Below, in pieces: positions 59,001-64,000 of a stretch of 64,000 bases of DNA. Both the position numbers and the translations under genes were made by a program. The stretch is from contig CM054157.1 of the NCBI GenBank assembly GCA_028751875.1, positions 5,179,997 through 5,243,996 of the forward strand, written 5' to 3'. Every line of letters starts with the position of its first letter. Position 1 is the first letter of the stretch. The notes under the pieces were generated by a model. That model was not told the origin of the DNA. It did no database searches and was given only the letters and a program-made list of their open reading frames with translations. The stretch comes from Rapana venosa (lineage: Eukaryota; Mollusca; Gastropoda; Neogastropoda; Muricidae).

Positions 59001-61901
59001 TTCCCACAATGGCCTACTCTTCCAAAAAGCGGAACGGGTTTTAACGTGTGCGCAAGATGTTCTGCATGCGTTCGAACACGGGGCCTCGGTTTATAGTCTC
59101 ATCCAAAGGACTTTGACATTCAGTTAGATTTTTTTCTCAAAACTGGGAAGAAAGGGTGAGGCTGGGAATCGAACCCAGAACCTCACGGTTAACTTGTTGG
59201 CAGGTGAACGTCTAAACCATCCTGCCACCTTCCTTCCTATTATGTTTTGTGAGCGTGTGTGTATGTGTGTGTTGTGTGTGTGTGAGTGTCAAAACAACAG
59301 TAACAAGAACAACAAAAAAACCCACAAAAAATATTTCAACAGTATCAGAGATCAGCTGGATGCTACACATACCAAAACTTCTGCCTGTGGCTTGGACACA
59401 GACCCTGGCTGTCCACATGGAGCAGATGGGGGCATGTAAGGTAAGGGCCTCACTGAGGAAACATTCTGGTGATTTCTGCAAACACACATACATGTACCAA
59501 TGGATGCATGTGCACACACACAGACACATACATGGGGACAGGATAGCCTAGTGGTTAGCATATTGCGCTCGCAATCCGACGACCCGGGTTCGATTCCCGT
59601 TCAAGGGGATATATTTTCCCCTGGAGTTAACATCAGTGCAGACTCCACTCTCCCCAAAAGTCTTTCAGATGAGACTATAAACTGAGGCCCCGTGTGCAAA
59701 CGCACGCAGAACATCTTGCGCACACGTTAAATCCTGTTTCGCTTTCCGTAAGAGTAGGCCATTGTGTGCTGGTGGGAACGGATGACAAAATTTACAAAAC
59801 TGCATAGTGCATACACATGGGGACTGGATGTAAAAAAGCACGTAAGTGCTTATTCCATTATCCTCAATATAAAAGAATAAATAATTTTAAAAAACAACAA
59901 CGCATGCACGCACCCCTCATCCCCCCACACGCACAAACAAAGGCATGCACACACACACACAAGAGAGCTAAAAATCCACTTACCCACCCACCCACCAGCC
60001 AACAAAACCACCAAAACTCACACACACACGCGTGCGAATGGTAAAATTGTACTAGTTACCTATTTAGATGTACTGGTCATACCATATTGTATCAATTAGT
60101 GTTATCATCGACTCCAAAGGAATTTTCCCCTAGAGTTAACATCAGTGCTGACTCCTTTCCCCTCAAATCCTTTGGATGAGACTATAATAAACCACTGACG
60201 CTGGGGGCAACAGCAAGGTGAGAGGCTGTATGACCAGTGGCTTTTCCACTCATGGAATTCCACTTTACAGCTTAGTCTTTAGTGATCGACTATGATTCTC
60301 TGACTAGGAGGCTTGACTCGCACAGTCCTTATGTGCTGCAGCCCTGGGGTCTGGTTGGCCTTTGGAGAACATCTCCAATGCTGACTGTCCTTATGCCCAC
60401 TTGGCCGAGAGAGTGGGGATGAACTGTGGGCAAGGCATCTCCACTATAATCAAATTTCTGCCCAATTTCCAAAACAGCAGCTGCCTCCTCTGCTGTTTTG
60501 GAGGTCATCGTCGGACACGACGGACAAACATACATACATTATAAACCGAGGTCCCACGTGTGAATGCATGCAAAGCATCTTCCACACAATTTAAAACCAG
60601 TAACTCAGTAACCATCGCCAGTGTAACCCAGCAGCAAGGAGGATCTTTTCTAGTTGAAGGTTTCACAGCAATCTTAAGCTAATATTATGTGCTCTCCCAG
60701 TGAACTGTTGGCTCTAAATTAAATGTACAACAGAAAGAGTTTGCCTCTGACTCTGAGTGAGACTGTCTTCAAGATAAGTGCAGCAGTAGCAGAGCTGGTA
60801 ATAAGGAATCACTAGAAAAGAGGCAAAGGTTCTTTAAAAAAACAAAACAACCCCAAATACCCCCCCACCCCCTTCCTGCCAAACACCTCCCCCACCAAAA
60901 AAAATAACACAAAAAACAAACCCAACAAACCAACCACACACACCCACAAAAATACCCCAAAACAAAACCAAACCAAAAAAACCAACCCCAAACAAAACAA
61001 AACAAAATCCAGAACATAAACACCATGAGTGAAAAGGAGATTTGAAAATCACAAGACAAACTAAAATGATAACAACAAACAACAATTAAAAAAAAAGGTA
61101 TCATTATCAACAGCAGCATCAACAAAAACAACCAAAACACCAAATCCTTCTGAGTAATGTATTCTTACCCTCTGACAAAAACCACCAAATCCTTCTGAGT
61201 ACTTATTGTATGCTTACCCTCTGACAAAAACAACAAAACCACCAAATCCTTCTGAGTACGTATTGCATTCTTACCCTCTGACAAAAACAACAAAACCACC
61301 AAATCCTTCTGAGTACGTATTGCATTCTTACCCTCTGACAAAAACCACCAAATCCTTCTGAGTATTGTATTCTTACCCTCTGACAAAAACAACCAAACCA
61401 CCAAATCCTTCCGAGTACTGTATTCTTACCCTCTGACAAAAACAACCAAACCCTTCTGAGTACTGTATTTTTACCCTCTGACAAAAACAACCAAAACCGC
61501 CAAATCCTTCTGAGTACTTATTGTATTCTTACTCTCTGACAAAACAACCAAAACCACCAAATCCTTCCGAGTACTTAATGTATTCTTACCCTCTGACAAA
61601 AACCACCCAATCCTTCTGAGTACTTATTGCATTCTTACCCTCCTCCGACACTCTGATTCAAGGGCCCTCCAAGCACAGCCGAATGGTCCCCTGCTGTCGC
61701 CATCATCATCTCCTTAGTCCCTGACCTCTCGTCAGACTCGGAGTCACAGGCAGGGCAGTCTTTGCCAGCATCGTCCGAGGTCTGCCAGGACGAGGTCCCG
61801 TAGAGCTGCAGACTGGAAGACCACTGGGAGCAGTAGACCAGCACAAAGCCTAGGGCTGTCAGTATGGCTCCAGCGACCAGGGCAGGGCCCCTCAGGCCCA
61901 T
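46865..61901 (-). CDS. CHST15: CHST15-like carbohydrate sulfotransferase, 8 coding exons
   Basis: Predicted Golgi type II membrane sulfotransferase. The vertebrate relative transfers sulfate from PAPS to the C6 hydroxyl of GalNAc-4-sulfate in chondroitin/dermatan sulfate (CS-E units). Eight exons joined at GT-AG sites give an uninterrupted 446-residue frame; human CHST15 is 561, the difference being mainly N-terminal. Visible parts: transmembrane segment about residues 6-23, family motif NPCWW 133-137, 5'-phosphosulfate loop in LAGVSKCGSTD 157-167, EPRWFDWKRF, VVGDGSPTYFW, 3'-phosphate-binding RNPVNTIYS 277-285, LYAVYLSDWL, RFEDY, and C-terminal MLPATQRLLQQFYAPFNAQL. N-glycosylation sequons occur at 82, 92, 144, 200 and 328, consistent with a luminal domain. 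The exact acceptor sugar cannot be deduced. Confidence 0.93.
47110..49885. repeat. 2.8-kb minisatellite in the last CHST15 intron
   Basis: Dozens of units built from ACACTCTTTCAGTGATATAA and TTACCTTCACACCAAC (about 34 bases). A longer variant inserts TTTTTTGTGTGTGGTCTGTA plus GATCACACC. In gene orientation nearly every short unit contains AAG/GTAATT, a splice-donor-like sequence. Confidence 0.95.
50162..50300 (+). repeat. Dispersed repeat, copy 2
   Basis: Second copy of the repeat at 31728-31850, about 1.7 kb beyond the long tandem array, in the last CHST15 intron. Confidence 0.6.
50608..50703. repeat. (GA)/(GACA)n microsatellite
   Basis: Imperfect purine repeat directly before SINE-A copy 13. 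Confidence 0.85.
50704..51048 (+). mobile_element. SINE-A copy 13, full length with poly(A)
   Basis: Complete copy, but its 3' end is a run of about 24 A residues instead of the ATAAATA tail of other copies. Confidence 0.9.
51108..51398 (+). mobile_element. SINE-C copy 5 (reference-quality)
   Basis: Composite SINE with TSD CTACGCATG at 51099-51107 and 51401-51409. The head GGGGACGGGATAGCTCAGTG has a tRNA A box; bases from about 51164 (GTTAAGCAGCATCGAGC and TTGGATGGGTGACCG) resemble 5S rRNA box A, intermediate element and box C. It lies in the CHST15 intron beside exon 7. Confidence 0.93.
51456..51603 (-). CDS. CHST15: CHST15-like exon 7
   Basis: Encodes VRLEKGLYAVYLSDWLRVFP then RKQLHIIRFEDYIQDIAG and FQFLGL. 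It is nearly collinear with human VRLQVGLYAVYLLDWLSVF and LRLEDH. The donor is TTGA/GTAAGA. Confidence 0.96.
51630..51689 (+). mobile_element. SINE-A/B copy 14, rearranged stub
   Basis: A minus-strand scrap (CATCCAGTCCCCGTGTG) is fused to the plus-strand tail (CATTATCCTCGATATAAAAG). About 27 bases from CHST15-like exon 7. Confidence 0.65.
51840..52232 (+). repeat. Tandem duplication containing LINE tails
   Basis: Two ~180-base units. Each has AGTGAACAGACGTAAAATC, a CA repeat, CACAGACACTCTAATCTC, and an L2/CR1-type tail with (ATT)n. Confidence 0.75.
52259..52421 (-). CDS. CHST15: CHST15-like exon 6
   Basis: Encodes IYSKYLSRADKGAVCSPEHF and on to CFARSSIRSCAYNVTLSAQAK. It matches the family's SxYxYF and DYSLRACVYNNTL segments, with conserved Cys and an NVT sequon. 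It joins exon 5 to complete RNPVNTIYS. Confidence 0.94.
52493..52732 (+). mobile_element. SINE-A/B copy 15, 5'-truncated
   Basis: Body and tail only, about 70 bases upstream of the CHST15-like exon 6 acceptor. Confidence 0.87.
52925..53010 (+). repeat. Dispersed short repeat (GGTGAGAT family)
   Basis: Copy with GAGTATGCGACCGTTTTTA and AAGGTAGCTGCATTCCGACT, directly before the partial piggyBac-like element. Confidence 0.5.
53071..53588. mobile_element. Second, half-length copy of piggyBac-like element
   Basis: Diverged homologue of 13124-13654, with the same right end GCGCTCCTAGGGTTAA (TTAA at 53585-53588). The left half and left end are missing. In the intron between CHST15-like exons 5 and 6. 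Confidence 0.8.
53725..53881 (-). CDS. CHST15: CHST15-like exon 5 (3'-phosphate-binding motif)
   Basis: Encodes DGSPTYFWRNFHWTEYRG through LLPQARIIISFRNPVN. RIIISFRNPV is the 3'-phosphate-binding strand and loop of PAPS-dependent sulfotransferases. The acceptor is TTTCAAG/GTGACG and the donor AACAC/GTTAGT. Confidence 0.93.
53989..54285. repeat. Tandem array, ~81-bp unit
   Basis: Nearly 4 units with AATGGGTTGAATGTCATCAC, TGAATGAACCCCCAAATTGC and AAGGTACAGTATGGATGGAA. Confidence 0.88.
54350..54690 (-). mobile_element. LINE ORF2 C-terminal fragment
   Basis: Minus frame contains FGHVTRFSGLAKTILQGTVR, GRQRKRWEDNIREWTDMELR and KASKAPQRIRNL, the C-terminus of an endonuclease/RT LINE. No RT core is visible. 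Confidence 0.82.
54790..55025 (-). repeat. Dispersed repeat R290, copy 2
   Basis: Inverted, uninterrupted at the junction where copy 3 carries SINE-B. Shares TCTAGCACAGAATTTCC-type and GACAAGTCAGG blocks. Confidence 0.7.
55055..55620. repeat. (TAGTG)n pentamer satellite, block 1
   Basis: About 570 bases of TAGTG/CAGTG/TGGTG pentamers in CHST15 intron 4. The many ORFs are artefacts of the repeat. Confidence 0.92.
55722..55778 (+). mobile_element. SINE-A/B copy 16, 3' stub
   Basis: Last ~57 bases of a SINE lying between two blocks of the TAGTG pentamer array. Confidence 0.75.
55800..56130. repeat. (TAGTG)n pentamer satellite, block 2 (degenerate)
   Basis: Diverged pentamers, separated from block 1 by a SINE stub and unique sequence. 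Confidence 0.85.
56280..56346. repeat. (GACT)n microsatellite
   Basis: Tetranucleotide repeat within 15 bases of the CHST15-like exon 4 donor. Confidence 0.85.
56358..56456 (-). CDS. CHST15: CHST15-like exon 4
   Basis: Encodes GSNFTQYVSNFMQAAWQISR and DIGSHGSSEKVV. It corresponds to the variable segment before the strand IIGEAS/VVGDGS of the family. Acceptor GTTGCAG, donor GTTG/GTAAGT; phases match neighbours. Confidence 0.88.
56836..57025. repeat. Purine-rich (GA)n and (CCAG)n microsatellite
   Basis: Imperfect GAAA/GAGA repeats ending in CCAG units close to the exon 3 donor. Confidence 0.88.
57050..57272 (-). CDS. CHST15: CHST15-like exon 3 (PAPS-binding loop)
   Basis: Encodes KSRNPCWWKKG, LCCLPYFFLAGVSKCGSTDI and GVKEPRWFDWKRFASG. 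The KCGSTD segment is the 5'-phosphosulfate-binding loop of Golgi sulfotransferases; NPCW and KEPxWxxxKRF are specific to the CHST15 branch. Donor TCTG/GTGAGT. Confidence 0.95.
57288..57581 (-). mobile_element. SINE-C copy 6
   Basis: Composite SINE 16 bases upstream of the CHST15-like exon 3 acceptor. TSD CAGGTGTA is at 57280-57287 and 57582-57589. The insertion places the SINE tail inside the region expected to hold the branch point of this intron. Confidence 0.92.
57603..57990. repeat. Tandem array, ~102-bp unit
   Basis: About 3.7 units with ACATTGACTGAGGTTCACTC, TTTCATATGATACAATCTCC and AGCAATATCCACTCATTATA. Confidence 0.88.
58126..58474 (+). mobile_element. SINE-B copy 1
   Basis: Head GGTGGCAGGATGGTTAAGAC with B box GGTTCGATTCC, different from SINE-A. 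From the CTTCGGATGAGACTATAAAC block onward it is the same body. Inserted in another repeat (58064-58860). Confidence 0.9.
58484..58552 (+). mobile_element. L2/CR1-type LINE 3' tail
   Basis: Solo tail directly after SINE-B copy 1, inside the same host repeat. Confidence 0.75.
58903..59239 (-). mobile_element. SINE-B copy 2
   Basis: Same head as SINE-B copy 1 but inverted, in the same CHST15 intron. Confidence 0.9.
59373..59475 (-). CDS. CHST15: CHST15-like exon 2 (stem region)
   Basis: 103 bases encoding NHQNVSSVRPLPYMPPSAPC and GQPGSVSKPQAEVL. This Pro/Ser-rich stem has a sequon (NVS). Phases fit exons 1 and 3 exactly. Acceptor TTTGCAG, donor TTG/GTATGT. Identity is inferred from frame continuity because stem regions are not conserved. 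Confidence 0.78.
59534..59888 (+). mobile_element. SINE-A copy 17, full length
   Basis: Complete copy with A box and B box, in CHST15 intron 1, 59 bases upstream of the exon 2 acceptor. Confidence 0.92.
60118..60193 (+). mobile_element. SINE-A copy 18, 5' part (split)
   Basis: Body fragment ending at ATAAACC. The same seven bases restart the SINE at 60541, after a 347-base insertion. Confidence 0.78.
60194..60540 (+). mobile_element. 347-bp unclassified element with 3' hairpin
   Basis: Inserted in a SINE with a 7-base duplication (ATAAACC). It ends in a short ATAC repeat tail, suggesting a retroposon. Before the tail is a perfect 12-base-pair hairpin (60469-60480 with 60490-60501, loop of 9). 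No Pol III A/B boxes recognised. Confidence 0.6.
60541..60600 (+). mobile_element. SINE-A copy 18, 3' part
   Basis: Diverged continuation of the split SINE; it fades after about 60 bases. Confidence 0.7.
61140..61640. repeat. Splice-donor-bearing array in CHST15 intron 1
   Basis: About ten units of 43-58 bases with ACCACCAAATCCTTCTGAGT and ATTCTTACCCTCTGAC. In gene orientation each reads AGAG/GGTAAGAAT, almost identical to the exon 1 donor at 61637-61638. Confidence 0.92.
61639..61901 (-). CDS. CHST15: CHST15-like exon 1 (start, membrane anchor)
   Basis: Encodes residues 1-87, opening MGLRGPALVAGAILTALGFV, a short cytoplasmic tail and a single hydrophobic signal-anchor, then a variable stem region. 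The ATG is the only one near the anchor. The donor GG/GTAAGAAT is followed at once by a tandem array that repeats the same donor. Exon phase 2 is completed by one base of exon 2 to give Gly. Confidence 0.88.
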
Positions 61902-61944
61902 GGCTCCATCTGGGCGTTCTCAACACAGCAAGTGTGACGAATGA

Positions 61945-62078
61945 GATTGATGAATATATATATGCATAATTATCAGATCACTGCTAGTTGTGTATTATAT
62001 CATATTATGTAACAGATTGATGAATATATGTATAATTATTATATCACTGCTAGTTGTGTATTATATCATATTATGTAA
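61945..62078. repeat. ~70-bp direct duplication
   Basis: GATTGATGAATATAT through CACTGCTAGTTGTGTATTAT and ATCATATTATGTAA occurs twice in tandem, just upstream of the CHST15-like start. Confidence 0.85.
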
Positions 62079-62687
62079 TGTTGCAACATTGGCTGGTTCC
62101 CACCCCCCCCTCACCCCAGGTAACACTAACGGTCACACACACACACAAAACACAAACATACAGTTGCATGCACATCTTTCACATTAACAATTTGTTTGTC
62201 TATATCTCAGTTTTCTCTCTCTCTCTCCGAGTCTCTCTCTCTCATATCAAATTATAATTATATGATACTAAATTGACATACATGTATTAATAGAAAAAAT
62301 GGTTCTCCAGTTTAATGTCTTTCCACTCGTAAGTGATATCAGATGGGCAAGTATGTATGCATATACTATGTGTGTGTGTGTGTGTGCATGAGAGAGGGAG
62401 GGTGGTGAAGAGAGAGAGTGAGAGAGAGACTAGAGAGAAAGAACTGAGATAGACAAACAAATTGTTAATGTGCGAGATGATGCATGTAACTGTATGTGTG
62501 TGTTTTGTGTGTGTGTGCGCATGTGTGTGTGACTGTTAGTGTTACCTAAGGTGAGGTGTGGGGGGGGGGGGGGGGGGGTGGGGGGGGGGAGAAGGGGGGG
62601 GGAGGGAAGGGGGGGCAGGGAAGGGGGAGGAAACCAGCCAATGCTGCAATATTACATAATATGATATAATACACAAATATCAGTGAT
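62043..62687. repeat. Large imperfect inverted repeat
   Basis: Arms of roughly 200 bases (about 62043-62243 and 62409-62687). Matching landmarks: ATTATATCATATTATGTAAT, CAACATTGGCTGGTT, GGTAACACTAAC, GTTGCATGCACATC-like, AACAATTTGTTTGTCTAT. The loop is about 165 bases. The right arm is longer because of an expanded G tract. Confidence 0.88.
62557..62632. repeat. Poly(G) tract
   Basis: Several long G runs broken by single T or A bases; potential G-quadruplex on the plus strand. Confidence 0.9.
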
Positions 62688-62689
62688 TG

Positions 62690-64000
62690 GCATTTGAACA
62701 TGTATCTCAAAACAGAAGAATGATATAGTTCAAACTCAAAGAAAAGAAAAACTTCAAAACCCCTTACAAACTTAGCTTTAACTTTTCCCATGTAACTTGT
62801 AAGCAAAACCACATACTCCCCCCTCACTCACTCTTTGTTGTTGCTGTTGCTAAATTTACATCTTTGTTCTGTCAGAGTAACATAACAATTATAAAATTTG
62901 TTGCCGAGATTTTTATTTCCTGTGGAAATTACACAATGGATGATGATGATCATGATCACATACAATGGACTTTGTAGCATTAAACACATGTTTATAGTCA
63001 CAGGAGCCACTAACTTGCTAAGCATCTTAAACACATTCTTCTCATGAATACTTTTCTCCTAGTCCTACACATTGTCAGATGTGTCATTTGTAATGTATCC
63101 ATGAACAAAATTAATGAAGGCAGAGCTGACACACTGCAGTAAAATAGTACAGCAGTGACACCAGTATGGCGAACAAATGTTGCACAACAAACAATAGACG
63201 ACTCAAGTACTGTCTCATGACAACAATGAGTCTCTTGTTACAGACTGTTGACAGAAGCAGGAAAGGGCTGAGGCCAACCAGAAACGGATAGGACTTGAGG
63301 TCAGAGCTCTTAGAGAATGGGCTAGGGACATATGTGTGTTGTGTGTGTGTGTGTGTGTGTGTGTGTTTTGGTGTGTGTGTGGGGGGTGGGGGTGGAAGGG
63401 GGTATAGTAGCATTAGTAGGTCTTGTGACGTGACACAACCCTATTGCCATCTTTTAGCCATCATTATAGTGTATATTATATATTCAGCAGTCAGAGGTTA
63501 ATTTTTCTGAGTCCATGAAGGTATTTTTTTATACTCCCTCATTATTTCATACTGTTCATTGCAATGATGGAGACCTCTGCTGTCAAAACGGGCTACAGTC
63601 ACTCAGAAAAAACACACATTTATTTCAAATCTGTCTTAAAATTTCTGCTACTCAGCAGGCCATGAAGGCTCAATCATACTTCACAAAGATATGTTTTTGC
63701 TTCCTCCTTAAGACAGTTGTCTTCGGAATTACAATGAATATGAAACAGAACGCCACTTTACATGCAGGCCTACAAAAAAGACAACAAGTTTTCGTGTAGG
63801 CCTAAGTCTACGTGTATCCAAAAGCAATTTTTAAGGAGCACATTCACTATGTTGACAGTAAACTGATAATTCCTCAGTGTTGGCTAACAGTGCAACTAAA
63901 GGTAGATCTGATCAGACATTGGTAAAAGCCAGGAGGTCAAAAACAAGGTACAAACCCGGTAAAACAGAAACTAGATATGTTTCGCTACAGTTAGAGCTTC
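62690..64000. other. Upstream flank of CHST15-like gene, no gene seen
   Basis: A TG/poly(G) microsatellite lies at 63340-63395. No ORF with recognisable similarity. It may contain 5' UTR exons or the promoter, but nothing decisive is visible. Confidence 0.5.

Noticed and set aside
60769..61143. Trp/Phe-rich 124-residue ORF predicted as membrane protein
   Set aside because: Low-complexity A/C-rich tract read on the opposite strand, no family similarity.

Overview
This is animal genomic DNA, most likely from a mollusc and probably a marine gastropod. It holds two intron-rich genes, short exons with GT-AG junctions, dense microsatellites, and many tRNA-derived SINEs and LINE 3' ends. The species assignment is inference: the two proteins read as metazoan, and the SINE load looks mollusc-like to me. 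No prokaryotic features are present.

Two protein-coding genes lie head-to-tail on the minus strand. (1) A ribosomal protein S6 kinase (p70 S6K/RPS6KB) runs from its start codon at 26620 to its stop at 1374. I resolve 16 coding exons that join in frame into a predicted 596-residue kinase, with TOS motif, glycine loop, catalytic and DFG motifs, T-loop, turn motif and hydrophobic motif. (2) A carbohydrate sulfotransferase resembling CHST15 (GalNAc-4-sulfate 6-O-sulfotransferase) runs from its start at 61901 to its stop at 46865. Its 8 coding exons join in frame into a predicted 446-residue type II Golgi protein. The 20 kb between the genes holds the candidate S6K promoter, possible CHST15 3' UTR, and repeats.

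The rest is accessory sequence. SINE-A has a tRNA-like head (A box and B box) and a body ending near an ATAAATA tail. SINE-B has a different tRNA-like head on the same body. SINE-C is composite: a tRNA-like A box followed by a block resembling the 5S rRNA internal promoter. SINE-D is another tRNA-headed family. Several copies have clear target-site duplications (TSDs). L2/CR1-type LINE 3' ends with an (ATT)n tail recur about 14 times, and other LINE ends carry (AAG)n or (ATG)n tails. Two TTAA-flanked DNA transposons are inserted inside SINEs: 2.7 kb at 2844-5564 in a SINE-C copy and 1.1 kb at 12543-13650 in a SINE-A copy. The second has piggyBac-like ends, and a partial second copy lies at 53071-53588.

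Tandem arrays include a 147-bp repeat (41.8-43.2 kb), two shorter-period arrays beside it, a 2.8-kb array in the last CHST15 intron, and an array that repeats the exon-1 splice donor in CHST15 intron 1. A ~200-bp-arm inverted repeat lies just upstream of the CHST15 start. I found no new protein system. The most interesting material is the nested-transposon history, the composite Pol III promoter SINE, and the donor-bearing arrays beside real splice sites.
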